From contig WELB01000351.1 of NCBI GenBank assembly GCA_009602725.1, positions 27,791-49,661 on the forward strand: DNA of 21,871 bases. The letters are read 5' to 3'. Every line of letters begins with the position of its first letter. The stretch's first letter is position 1. The notes beneath the pieces were generated by a model. It searched no databases, was not told where the DNA came from, and saw only the letters and a program-made list of their open reading frames with translations. This DNA is from Spirogloea muscicola. Lineage: Eukaryota > Streptophyta > Zygnematophyceae > Spirogloeales > Spirogloeaceae. Below are positions 1-10,399 of the stretch, piece by piece. Made by a program: the position numbers and the translations under genes.

Positions 1-222
<222 letters not shown>

Positions 223-434
223 ACCCCCCAGCACAGACCTCAACCTGCCACCCAGTACCCAACCCCCCACTTCACTGCTGCTACTCTGTCTGAACTGCTG
301 GTGAGACAGCCCCCCCCCACCCTTTTGCCTGAGAGCAGCTTCAAGACAACCACAGCCCACGCCGCCAATTCACGTCTTTTGCAAATCCTCACAGCCCACC
401 ACAGCGGCTGCACAATCATTCCGCCCCGCCATCT

Positions 435-440
435 CTATAA
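435..440 (+). promoter_or_regulatory. Possible TATA-like element of the NAOD gene
   Basis: CTATAA lies 57 nt upstream of the chosen ATG at 497, which would leave a 5' leader of roughly 30 nt. The flanks are GC-rich and no initiator was recognised. This is only a positional guess. Confidence 0.25.
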
Positions 441-496
441 CAGCTGCATCTGGGCAGCGGCGGCGGCGCGCTCCGGTTGCAGCGGCGGCGGCGGCG

Positions 497-3400
497 ATGG
501 GCCGGCCCGTCGCCGACCTGCGGCTGGACGACGACCGCTATGTGGCGCTGCTCGCCAAGCTCGTCGGCGAGGCCCGGCACCTGCAGGCAAGGCCACCAAA
601 ATGCCTAACCCATTTCCCTCCCTCCCCATCTCTGTTACTGACTGGTCTTCTGATGATTTCCATAGTCCTTTCTGACCACCGTCGCAGCTTCTGCCACCGC
701 CATTGCTGCCACTGTCGCTCACTGCCAGCCTGCGGCGCGCAGAACAACCCGCCGGAGAACGTGCCCAAGGAGGACCGCGCCGGCCGCCACGTGCTCGACC
801 TCCTGAGGCCGCTCAGGCGAGGCCTCTGCTCCATAGTGCGGACTTTGGGATTCACTATCAGACTTTTTTGGTAGATGAGCTCAAATACCTAGAATATTGG
901 TTCTCAAAGTCAGATACGAAGTCGACGCATTATTACAGGTCGATCTCGCTCTCTTTAAAATACTTTCCGGTGTTCTGGTATTATTTTCCGTCAATTAGCT
1001 TCGCGAGGTGCTTAATTAGGTACAGAAACTCTTGGGAGAGGGCGTTCTGCCGTTGCATAGCAATGTCGTCGGCAGCGGCGGCGGCAGCGGCGGCAGCGGC
1101 TGAGGCTGCGTCTGGCTGCCGCCGCAGTGAGGAGGAGGGAGGCCCGCTGCGGCTGCGGCACATTGCATACGCTGAGGGCCGGGGGAACATCATCGTCGAG
1201 TACCCCGGCGACGACCCCGACCGCGTCATCTCATTCGTCGGCTGCCACCTCGATGTCGTCACTGCCAACCCAGACGACTGGGTGTGCCCCTAAACCCTAA
1301 GCCCTAACCCTAAAGCCTTAAGCCTAAACCCTAAACTTTAATCCCTAAACGACCGGCCCCTGAGCCCTGCCACGTTGCCGCCCTTGTGTCACGCTCTCAT
1401 CTCAAAGCTCCAACTTGAGAGTCTACAGTTATGCTGCTGACCTTGATTGCATGGCCGCTGCTGGCATCGCGTATTATTAGTCGCTGTCACTATGTCTTTG
1501 CTTAGTTAGCAACTGACTTGTTGACATATCAAATTTCAGTATTTCCTAATCTGAGCAAGTTACGGCAGCAAGATGGCAGTCAGCACACAAGGCCCAAAGT
1601 ATTTGTAGACAAGGTCAGTCTGAACAAATCGGCATTGCTTGGCCGTCAGGGGAAGCTACACTAGACTTATTGCCAATCGTTGCTTGTCCTGTTAACTGCA
1701 CGCGGCTACCTCCAGGACTTTGACCCGTTTGCGCTGAGCGTGGAGGGCGACAAGCTACGTGGCCGCGGCACGACCGACTGCCTCGGCCACGTCGCGCTCG
1801 TCACCGAGCTCTTCCGGCAGCTCGCCGAGGAGCGGCCCGCCCTGCGCCCGAGCGTCGTCGGCGTGTTCATAGCCAACGAGGAGAACTCGTCGGCGCTCGG
1901 CGTCGGTATTGACGCCATGGTGCGGGACGGGCTGCTGGACAAGCTCAAGGCTGGCCCTGTGTGAGACCACTAACCCCCCTCCCTAACCTCCAAAACCCCC
2001 TTCCTCCCTCCCTCCCTCCCTCCTTATATTGCATCCTCTGCTCTCTTGCTCCTTCCTCTTCCTTTGCTTCTCTCCCCCCCCCTTCCACTTACCTGTGTCA
2101 TTGCACTTAGTGTCACTTAGTGTCACCTCCTCCGCTTGTCACATGCCCATCCTGACATAGCACTTCATGGAGCTGTCTCACAAAAACCCTGCATCGTCCT
2201 TCGTCTCTGCCTGCCTCCTTCTTAATGTCAGCTAGAAGCTGTTTGATGAACATTTATGGACAGCGTCTCTCCACAACTCACTTCAATTACCATCTGCTGG
2301 CGACGCGGCTTGCGCCGAGCAGCTTCTGGGTGGACGTTGCGGACAAGCAGCCGTGCATCGGCACCGGCGGCATGGCCGCCTGGACGCTGCGGGCTTCCGG
2401 CAAGCTCTTCCACTCGGGCCTCCCCCACAAGGTGGTCACTGCCCTCCCCCTCCGAGCCCTGCCATGCCCCTCACGACCCAAGTGACTGCAGTTATCTGCA
2501 CCCGTGGCGCCAAGCTTTGTTGTCACAATCAGCTTCATCCTACCACATAGTCTTGATCCCTTTTGTAGATGTGTTTCTATTTGTGCTAAAATGGGTTCAA
2601 GGTCTGTTTCTCCATGAGTTCAGGTGCTCGTTACGCCACTGCAATCGCCGCTATGAGTGCTAATCGTGCACATCTTCATCTGTGTTGGTTCACTGTCCCG
2701 TCAGGCGATTAACCCACTGGAGCTGGCAATGGAGGCCCTGGCGGAGGTCCAGCGTCGCTTCTATGCAGACTTCCCGCCACACGCCGAGGAGGCGCGCTAC
2801 GGCTTTGCCACGCCGTCCACAATGAAGCCCACCCAGTGGAGCTGTGCGTGACACTGCCGCAGCTTCCCGCAAGAAGACATGCAAGAGCATACGGATCCAG
2901 TCGTATGCCTGCTGGATGTTGCTCAGAGGCTAATGGAATTTACTGGGACTGACATGATGCAGAATATATCTCTTGTTTCCAGTTGAGCTTCGAGGCGACC
3001 TGTAAATTTCAAGGCTTTGTACCCTGATGTATGATGCGCAGACCCTGGCGGGAGCATCAACCAGATCCCGGGCGAGTGCACCATCTCAGGCGACTGCCGC
3101 ATCACGCCATTCTATAGGTGCCTGAAACCAGGAGAGTCGAGGCTGCTCTGCAGTCAAGTCGCTTGTGAAGTAGCTGCATCAAAGAGGATTCCAGCAACTT
3201 AGACTGTTCGCTAGAGTATGACAGCGCTTCCACATTACCAGACGAGCACTCTTGCTTCTGAATGCAAGAGACATGTTCTGCTATGATAATAACAGCAGCT
3301 ATACTGAAGCATGTAGGAATCTGCTCTTGTTGTGGCCCAGCACCGCTGAAGTGGTGAAGAAGGTGATTGGTTACGTGGAGGACATCGACGCCAACTTGGG

Positions 3401-4488
3401 CAAGCTCGCAACCCGGGGGCCGTGCTCTCGCTACGACCTCCCAGACGAGGACCTGCGTGGAAGGTGCAAGCTGTGCTAATTCTCTTCTTATTTTGCCATT
3501 AGCACTCTTTCACGATGCGGCTTGCTTACGTTTTTCACAAGTGTACTGCACACCAAGCCGAGCTTTACATGCTGCTGCCCTCCCTCTCACCCTCTATTTT
3601 CTCCGCTTGATCTCCTCTTCCTCTCAGCTCATTTCTGCTTGCCCCTCTGCTCTGCCTCACTTTTTATCGCCCTCTCTTCACCTGCCTCCCCTTCTCTGCA
3701 TGTCCTCAGTTGAAGAACACCTTCATTTTTGCAAGTGTGCAACCTCCACTGCCAGGTATAGACATAAAGGAGTTGGTGTTTTGGGCCTGGCTTGACGTTC
3801 AGTGGGGACGGCATTGGCTGACTGGCAGGGTGAGCATCGAGTTCGAGGAGGTGCAGATGTCGGGCGTGGCGTGCCGCCTCGACTCGCCGGGGTTCAAGGC
3901 GCTGTGCGCGGCGACCGAGGCGGTTGTGGGTCACGTCAAGCCCTACTCCATCACCGGCTCGCTCCCACTTATCCGCGAGCTCCAGGACGCCGGCTTCGAC
4001 GTCCAGACCGTTGGCTATGGTGAGCTTCCCCTGCCCAAGCACTGCAGTCTGGACAAGGCCTCTCCTTTGCCTCATAACTTTTCACCACAATGCAGTACCA
4101 CAGTACCTACCAACTTAAGCACTGATCCAGCCAGCGCCAAAAACGCCATCAATACCAGTACATACAGTGAACGGTCACCTTTGACAACTTCGCCACATTG
4201 CAACCTTGCAATGATCCAACTTTGAAGCACCTTGCTAATTTGATGTGATATTTAGTTGGTGGGTTGTTGAACCTGCCGCCTGCCATCAAGCTAAGAATAG
4301 TAAGATTCGACCGTGGGAAGGCAGCAATTTAAAGTGCCCTTACCGACTGACTGCTCTAAGCTTGTGCATTCTTGGCGGCAGGCGTGATGGCAACATACCA
4401 CGCGCGCAATGAGTACTGCCTGCTGTCTGATTTTCAACAGGGTTTCCGCGTCCTCTGTCACATCATTGAGCAGCTCAATGGCGTGTGA
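497..4488 (+). CDS. NAOD: Acetylornithine deacetylase (M20/ArgE family), 10 exons, 435 aa
   Basis: Predicted to hydrolyse N2-acetylornithine to ornithine and acetate in arginine/ornithine synthesis. Exons: 497-586, 743-816, 1128-1281, 1716-1960, 2323-2431, 2705-2843, 3042-3117, 3341-3463, 3829-4019, 4382-4488. They sum to 1308 nt and join in frame at every junction; the length is close to the plant enzyme (about 440 aa). Metallopeptidase M20 landmarks are intact: His95-Leu-Asp97 in GCHLDVV, Asp127 in GRGTTD, Glu161-Glu162 in ANEENSS, and His407 in ATYHARNEYC. The dimerisation-domain blocks FHSGLPHK, STMKPTQW and INQIPGEC are also present. The start is the only ATG placing a typical N-terminus before the NNPPE block at exon 2. 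Introns 1 and 2 use GC donors; the other seven use GT. Coding exons are strongly G/C at third positions. No lesion was seen, so the gene looks functional. Exon borders were inferred by eye from family similarity. Confidence 0.95.
1287..1350 (+). repeat. Degenerate interstitial telomere-like repeat (CCCTAAA) inside NAOD intron 3
   Basis: Starting 5 nt after the intron 3 donor (1282) there are about nine imperfect units such as CCCTAAA, CCCTAAG, CCCTAAC, GCCTAAA and TCCCTAAA. This is the C-rich strand of the plant-type TTTAGGG telomere repeat, decayed, in a transcribed intron. Confidence 0.8.
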
Positions 4489-5945
4489 CGCAACAGCCAG
4501 CGCCGCGTCATGAGGCCCCTCCTCCATTGCATGTCAATACTATTGCTTACCTGTCTATGACTGTAACTGTGCGAGATTCTGCTGCAAGCAGGTCATTCCT
4601 CTGCTATATGTTAGATTTCATTCAAGATAGACACATAAAGTGTCCTTATAGCTTGTTGCAGCCTTGCCTCATCAAACATAAGCAAACTACACCGAGTATA
4701 TGAGGACAAAGGGCTCCTACACTTATTTGTCTGGCATTTACTGTTGGCAGTGTACTGCCCCTTACTCACCAGCAAGGAATTTATACGTGAACTTCAACTA
4801 CTGGAAGATGTGGGATTGTGTTAGTCAATCCTTGTTACCTCTTAATCACTTGTTATTGCTATCAATGACAAACTTTGCGACTGCGAGGGTATGTTGAACT
4901 ACCACTGTCAGAGACAGGATTGTAGGAGACTGCGAGCAACTGAAGCTTCCAAATGTAGATTGAGACAAGGCCGAGCTGTCACACCATCCTCATTTATATG
5001 CACAAACTGATATACATAACCCTTTAACCCAGACTCACTCACAGGCGTCCAAGAAACAAAATCATTCCACACACTTGATCTATAAAATCCGAGAATCTTA
5101 TAGCAATGCAACTCAATCACGTGCTTGCAACCAACAGCAACAGCCAGACAGGTGATCACATGAACCAGAAATGGGACCAGCGAAGAGAATAAATAGGCTG
5201 ATAAATACATCAGGCTGGGAAGAGGACCATGCCACAGTTCCAGGCCTGGCAGCCAGCTCGCCGCAAGAACTACAGGCGGCGGGACCGGTACCAGACGGAT
5301 GCCACAAAGGGTCCAAACAGAGAATGGGGCGCTACTACAACAACTCCTAAGACAAATTGCTACAGGAAGAAGCTAAGCGGGCGCCCATGAGCGGGGTCAT
5401 GACACCAGCCCACCTCAGAGAGAGGAGGGCAGCGGCGTCTGCCCCTTTCCACATGTTTGGCAGGCACAACCATGCATCCAATGCTGCCGGCCATGCCTGG
5501 CGCCCGTCTTTATTATGCTGCCACCGACGTGCCATGGAGGGCGAGAGCCGTGATCCTAGTCTAGTCTTTGGAAAAAAAGAAAGCGCGAGCGCGGGAGGTG
5601 AGGTGCCAGACACAGCATGCAGCCAAGATGGAGGGAAGTGGAAGAGAGATGGTGCCGCCACCATCGCCACAGTGAGCCTCCGACGTCAGACTGACCTCCT
5701 TCCTCTTGCCATCCTTTGTGCCGGCCAACTCCCTCCAACCTCCGCCCCCCACTTTGTGCTTGCTCCCGTCTTCCCACCAGGTGCAGTGTCTCACATGATC
5801 AGCGTGCCAGATGTGAGACTCGATATTCCTCCTCCGCCAGCCTGCCAAAGGCCACCATTGCTGCTGCCCGCCCTCGCCAAAAATCCTCGGCCAAGTACGC
5901 GAGCAGCCCAAAGCTTGGCTCGCCACCACCTCTCACCTCCTCCGC
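4489..5945. other. Gene-free interval between the convergent NAOD and STIG1-like genes
   Basis: It should hold the 3' UTRs of both flanking genes, which point toward each other. No splice-consistent coding frame, RNA gene or clear repeat was recognised. A long open frame at 5357-5977 lacks coding character and runs into the last STIG1-like exon antisense; it was rejected. Confidence 0.6.
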
Positions 5946-7147
5946 CTAATAATTGCAGATACCGAACTGGCAGGTAGGGACTGGGTGCGTCGCGTCCGGC
6001 ACGCACTTGACACCGCACTTGCCACAGTTGTTCACGTCCACGAGCAGGTTCGAGCAGGTGCCATTGCAGCAGGTCAGGCCAAAGCCGCACACGTTGAAGC
6101 AGAAGCCGCAGTTGGTGAGCGATGTGGACGTGTCCACGCATGACTTGCTGCATACGCACAGAGAGGGGGGAGGCGTAAGGTGCATGGCATGATGAGCTGG
6201 AAGCTTAAGCTGCACAATGGCAGCTACCAGACGTTTGCATCACAAGAACCATAAACTTGGAGTAACAAAAAAAAGAAATGCAAAGAAGTCGCTTGAGGCT
6301 GGAAGAAAGGACAGACAAGACAGACGAGAGGAAAAGACAGGACACAGCTGAGCGAAGTCCGAACACTAAAGCTCCCGACTGGTGGAGGGCAGCTGATAGT
6401 TAGCCAAGACACAACCTTGAATCCGTCCAAGACTCTGCTCCTAAGCTCAGCAGCAGTGCAAAGGATGTTCCAAGTTCTTGGTCTAAATAGGTGGTTGGAA
6501 GTAAGGGGGTGAGCACTTGGTTGACGAGAGCAAGAAGCTCACCTGCAGCAAGTGGGAGAGAAGACGGGGTTGTATCGGGGATCGAGGCAGATGGACGCGT
6601 TCTTGTTGCAGTTCTTGTGGCCAAACTTGTTGGGGTGGTGGCCCGAGCCTGCAGCAAGCAAGGCGGGGATGTCAGCTCCAGCTGGCGGACCACACAAGCA
6701 GCAGGGCCGGGGCAGCCCAAGACCAGATCCTCGAATCTGGAGCACATGACATGACAGCTGCCACCAGGAGTAGAGGGAGACGGTGGGCACTCTGGAAAGG
6801 CCATCTACCAAGAAGCAACTGCAGACATTCGCTGTCTGAGCAGAAGACTAAAAAGGCAGCAGCTGGCGCATCGCCCATCAAAGCGAGACGCAGACGACTC
6901 AGTGGGAGAAGGAAGGGGCCAGGAGAGGGAGGGGGGGGGGAGGGAGGGGTGGGGCACCTGGCGGGTGGTGGCCGACGCCGGGAGGGTGGTGGCCGGCTAT
7001 GACGCCGAAGGCGTTCAAGCCGTGCATGCCCTTGGTGGGATCGCCGGCGTTGAAGGTCAGCTTGGGCTTCTTGGCGTCGACCGAGGCGGCGGCGGCGAGC
7101 GCGAGCACGAGCACGGCCGCGAGCAGGAACCTCGGCGAGGCGGCCAT
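5946..7147 (-). CDS. Secreted Cys-rich STIG1-domain protein, 3 exons, 165 aa
   Basis: Exons on the minus strand: 7147-6958, 6648-6543 and 6147-5946 (stop at 5948-5946), joined in phases 1 and 2 with GT/AG borders (CAG|GTGCCC, CTGCAG|G, CAG|GTGAGC, TATGCAG|C). Residues 1-25 form a clear signal peptide (MAASPRFLLAAVLVLAL then an Ala-rich cleavage region), so the product should enter the secretory pathway. Residues 52-75 are His/Pro/Gly-rich, with GHHPPG twice and GHHPN once. Residues 77-163 carry 16 cysteines in the STIG1-family order, including NCGFC, CCNGTC, NNCGKCG and a final CNY. Flowering-plant relatives are secreted apoplastic proteins (stigma exudate; LeSTIG1 is a pollen-receptor ligand), but the role in this organism is unknown. 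The length fits the family (about 140-170 aa). The gene is convergent with NAOD and has a GC-rich upstream region. Confidence 0.88.
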
Positions 7148-7410
7148 CGCAGCCTCCGCGAGCCGCACGAGCCGCCGCGCTCCGCGCTCGCTGAGCAGCC
7201 GAGCGGCGCTCGTCCCGGCGACCACCGACGAGTCCCGGACGCCTGCTGGCGCTGCTCTCCCTGCTGCTCCCGGCAGAAGCTCCCGGCGCGGCTGCGCCCG
7301 GAGAGCTGTGCGCGCACGGGCTCCGCGGCTGCTGCAACGACGACGGCGGCGGCGCCGACGGGGGCGGAGACGGCGGCGGGCTAGGGCGGGCTTGGCGGCG
7401 AGGGAGGCCG

Positions 7411-7411
7411 N
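7411..7411. other. Ambiguous base N
   Basis: One of two Ns in the window. It is directly followed by CGGCGGCGG, the same 9-mer that follows the other N at 17139. It may be an uncertain base call or a minimal-length join. Confidence 0.95.
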
Positions 7412-7633
7412 CGGCGGCGGTTGACCCGCCGCCGGGGGGCGCCCGACGGCGGCGCCCGTCGGGCCCGACGGCCCGCGCCCGTTCAAGACGACGGCCAAGC
7501 TCCCCCCCCCCACACGTGTCGCGCCGGCGGGCCGCGCCGCTCGGAGGGGCGCGCCACGTGGCCCAGCCGCATGCCGTCCGATCGGGCCCGGGATCGCCAT
7601 CCCGCGGCGGGAAGTGGACGCGACCCGCCGCTA

Positions 7634-7664
7634 GGTTATGCTAACGGTGGCGGTTAGCGTAACC
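7634..7664. repeat. Near-perfect stem-loop with GGTTA/TAACC arms
   Basis: Arms GGTTATGCTAAC (7634-7645) and GTTAGCGTAACC (7653-7664) pair over 12 bp with one mismatch around a 7-nt loop. A nested perfect 7-bp hairpin, GCGGTTA-GCG-TAACCGC, spans 7650-7666, so two alternative hairpins are possible. Confidence 0.7.
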
Positions 7665-7720
7665 GCTAGTGTTATGTTATGTCAATGGTACTGAGTGGGG
7701 GCGGCGGGGGGGGCCCGCCC

Positions 7721-7738
7721 GGGCGCACGCGTGCGCCC
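7721..7738. repeat. Perfect 18-nt palindrome
   Basis: GGGCGCACGCGTGCGCCC reads the same on both strands. It sits in the GC-rich region. Given local composition it may be chance. Confidence 0.75.
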
Positions 7739-8250
7739 CAGACTTACCCTGGTTATCCCGGTGAGCGGGTATGCAGGCTAACCCTGAAAACCCCTCTGTC
7801 GCGGTTAGCCGGGGAAGGCGCCCGGCGGGAGACGCTAGTTAACCGGGCGGTCCGATCGCGGTGACGGCGGCGCGGACCGGGCCGCAATCACCGCGTCGCC
7901 GTCCGATCGGCCCGCCCCGGGGCTCTGCCCGCCGTCGGATGAGCCCCCGGCGCGCAAGCGGCCGCCTTGGCGGCCTTGGCGGAGCTTGGCGCCCGGCGGG
8001 ATCTGACTTAACCTAATTGAAATGGAAGTCACTTAAAGCCGCTAACTCTCCCGCGCCCGTTTAACGGCTGCCCGCGTCGGGCGGCCCGCCGCCGATGGGG
8101 GCCCTTATCCGACGGTCAAAAGATTGCCACGTGGCTAGCGGTGGATCACGTGTCGAGCCGCGCTCCGCGGCGCGATCTCAGGACGCCACGTACTTGGGCT
8201 GGCACGTGCGGGCTGCGTACGGCGGGGGGGTCGGGATTCGTCCCCGGCAG

Positions 8251-8295
8251 CGTCAGCTGGGTGACACTCGCCGACGTCAGCGGGGTGACACCCGC
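8251..8295 (+). promoter_or_regulatory. 21-nt imperfect direct repeat with GTCAGC and GTGACA cores
   Basis: Two copies, 8251-8271 and 8275-8295, begin 24 nt apart and match at 19 of 21 positions. Each contains CGTCAGC followed by GGGTGACA. The second overlaps GACGTCAG, a bZIP-like half-site context. They lie just beyond the G-box cluster at 8126-8209, which suggests a composite regulatory module, but this is inference. Confidence 0.45.
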
Positions 8296-8587
8296 CCCGT
8301 GAGAGGCTGGGGCGGGAGTGTGTCGCGGGGGTGTGGTGGGGCCCCGTCGTCGTGGGGAGCGTCCTTGCGTCCTTTCCATCCGTTCGTGCCTGTCGCCACC
8401 CTTGCCCACCAAGCTGAGCTGAGCTTTCTAGCGCTTATTCTTTTTCCGAGCTTTCCACGGCCCTCGCCTTGCACCTGCGTGCTGGCCGTGCTCTAGCTGC
8501 AGCCTCTGGCTCCCGACAGAGGTTTGCTTTCGGGCTGCTGGTCTTTGGGATGTGCGGCTCCTCACTCGTGGTTACGAAGTGACCCAT

Positions 8588-8760
8588 CCTAGTTGGTAGC
8601 AGAAAGGGCTTGGAATTTGCCACCCGGTATCCAGGCATCGATTAGCGCCCTCTATGTTACTCGTGGTTACTGAGCTGGTCAATCTGCAGTTGGTGATGTA
8701 CGTCATCAGGTGTGCTTGCCGTTGTTCTTGAAATAATCGAAGGCCAAAATGACCAAGTAC
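8588..8760 (+). repeat. Repeat unit R1: 3'-most fragment of the LINE-like family
   Basis: Similar to R2-R4 only over their non-coding end: a segment resembling CTAGTTGGTGGCAG, then GGCATCGATTAGCG, CTCGTGGTTACTGAG and TGTGCTTGCC. It lacks the coding tail present in R2-R4, as expected of a more severely 5'-truncated copy. Downstream, CGTTGGGAGCGCCACTTC (about 8860) also resembles sequence after R3. Confidence 0.55.
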
Positions 8761-8835
8761 AGGAAAATTCTCTACCGGGCAAGCTCTGCGACAGCCCTTC
8801 TCTCTCTTTTGACCTTTTTGGAATCTATTCGGGCC

Positions 8836-8851
8836 GGCTGTTATAACAGCC
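8836..8851. repeat. Perfect 16-nt palindrome within a GGGC...AGCCC hairpin motif
   Basis: GGCTGTTATAACAGCC is self-complementary. It is one member of the dispersed small hairpin family described at 10863-11015. Confidence 0.75.
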
Positions 8852-8924
8852 CTTACCCCCGTTGGGAGCGCCACTTCTATCCGAGCATTCCGGATATTGA
8901 CCTTATTAATAGGTTGACCTTGTC

Positions 8925-9334
8925 GGGCTGGCTGTTCACTGCCCGCGCCCCCCTCTCTTCTTTTCGAGCCCCTATTTCCGGGCAAGCTCAGAGACGGCAC
9001 TTTTGGCCCCTTCGGGAGAAGAAAGACGCGCTTCCAGGAGAGGGCGGTGGCTGGGAGAGGCCAGCCCAGAAATAGATGACCTTGTCATTCGACTTTGTCA
9101 ATTACTCTCGGGCTAGCTGTTCACAGCCCTTGCCCCGTTTTGTACTGAGTGTGCAGTGCAGAACAAAAGAAAAAGAAAGGGCTCGCCCATAGAGAAGATA
9201 ACATTTTCGTGTGATTGAAACAAATGAAGGCCAAATGGCCAAGTACAAAGGCAAGCACATCTAAGACCTACATAACCTACAGCAGAATGACCAAAAGAAG
9301 AAGAGAAGAGAAGAGGGGCTGGCAAAGCCAGCCC
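8925..9334. repeat. Four further copies of the GGGCTG...CAGCCC hairpin motif
   Basis: Copies lie at 8925-8944 (GGGCTGGCTGTTCACTGCCC), 9049-9067 (opposite orientation, GGCTGGGAGAGGCCAGCCC), 9110-9129 (GGGCTAGCTGTTCACAGCCC) and 9316-9334 (GGGCTGGCAAAGCCAGCCC). Each is a short imperfect inverted repeat, often followed by a C-rich run such as TTGCCCC. Confidence 0.7.
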
Positions 9335-9799
9335 AAAAATAATGGACAATGTCCAATGAACAAAGAAAGCTGCAGCACTACTCCGATTACCCCCAATGCG
9401 CTCAGCTCCTGCCAGCGGCAATCGACATCTTTGGCTGCTTAGGTCCTCCTTTCCACACTCTCCTCCAAATTATAGCCAATCTAGGCTACACACGACATGT
9501 ATTGTGTCCCGGCTGAGATGGGCTTGCCAGCTGCATATCTATCGTTCTTGTGACGACGAGTTTCGGCCTGTTTGCAGCGTGCTCAGGCTAATGCTTTGCA
9601 CCAGAAAGCTGGGCGAGCTCTAGTTGGTGGCAGAAGGGCTTGTATCTGCCGTCTAGTATTCAGGCATCGACTAGCGACCTTTATGTATTGACCCGTGGTT
9701 ACTGAGCGGGTCAATCTGCTGTAGGGTTTGTAGGTCTTTAGATGTGCTTGCCTTGGTACTTGGCCATTTGGCCTTCGTTTGTTTCAAATACACGAAAGT
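9203..9799. mobile_element. Foldback/MITE-like inverted repeat, arms about 90 bp
   Basis: The left arm (about 9203-9292) contains TTCGTGTGATTGAAACAAAT, then AAGGCCAAATGGCCAAGTAC, AAGGCAAGCACATCTAA and CCTACAGCAGAATGACC. The reverse complement of about 9705-9799 carries the same blocks in the same order with a few substitutions and small indels. The arms enclose about 410 bp, mainly repeat R2. It could be a foldback element or two opposed copies of the 3' region of the R family. No transposase frame was found. Confidence 0.5.
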
Positions 9800-9860
9800 A
9801 TGCTTTGTACTTGGCCGCACAGGCCCTCCGTCTCTTTATACACACTCATTCCCCTTCGGC
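9433..9860 (+). mobile_element. Repeat unit R2: degenerate LINE-like 3' end
   Basis: Carries the conserved plus-strand frame: GCLGPPFHTLL, then LGYTR, then (after a frameshift) MGLPAAYLSFL from 9518, an in-frame TGA at 9551, and ACLQRAQANALHQKAGRA. The non-coding tail follows: GACCCGTGGTTACTGAG, GTGCTTGCC, TACTTGGCC and CTCTTTATACACACTC. The frameshift and stop make it a dead copy. The domain resembles the region after the reverse transcriptase in some LINE ORF2 proteins; that identity is inferred from memory of the pattern. Confidence 0.5.
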
Positions 9861-10399
9861 TGTGTAACGAAGTTACACAAGATGGAACATCTATATCATG
9901 GGAATGATAGCTGGAGGGGGTACTGAGGAGGCGAAGGACAGGCGCGCGATATTAGAGAAAGCGCATCTCTGAATAATGGCGCGCGACGCTGATGAAGGAG
10001 CAATATGGAATTCAGGAGCGCGACGGCGGCAAAGCCGGAATCTAGTGTTAGAACTCTACTAGTATTAGTATTAGTATTCCGCGCGGGTCCCCGCAATCGG
10101 CGGCGACTCCAGCGGCGGAGGCGGCGGCCACGGGTGGATCTTCTGTGAGGGCTTAGCAAGTGGCCGGGCGCCTAATAATCCCATGAGGCCGGGGGCAGGG
10201 CCCCGAGAACCTCGATGGTTACTTCAGGAGGAGGGGCAGCCAGCTGCAGGCCTTTCTCCCACCCCAGACGCTTACACTTGGCATTGTTTACGATTCAACA
10301 GCTGGTTTGTTTTGACCCATTGCATACGTTTGGCTCCGACTCCTTTGCTTCGCGACACCACCGCCTCATCCTTGGGCTTGACGATCCTCATTCTTTACA

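Larger units (their letters stand above)
7148..8400. promoter_or_regulatory. GC-rich upstream region of the STIG1-like gene with G-box/ABRE-like sites
   Basis: Very G+C-rich sequence with no supported gene. It contains ACGT-core elements: ACACGTGTC near 7513, CCACGTGGC near 7554, CCACGTGGC near 8127, CACGTGTC near 8147, CCACGTAC near 8186 and GCACGTGC near 8202. These match bZIP/bHLH G-box and ABRE cores. GGTTA/TAACC motifs recur between 7631 and 7850. The region could serve the STIG1-like gene or an unseen rightward transcript. Function is inferred from motifs only. An N occurs at 7411. Confidence 0.45.

Noticed and set aside
5357-5977. 206-codon open frame on the plus strand
   Set aside because: It begins at a non-ATG codon, shows no domain or third-position bias, and its end overlaps the last STIG1-like exon antisense.
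6672-7600. Long Arg/Ala-rich frames across the STIG1-like first exon and its GC-rich upstream region
   Set aside because: They are composition shadows of GC-rich DNA. Only the frame from 7147 gives a signal peptide and joins in phase to the Cys-rich exons.
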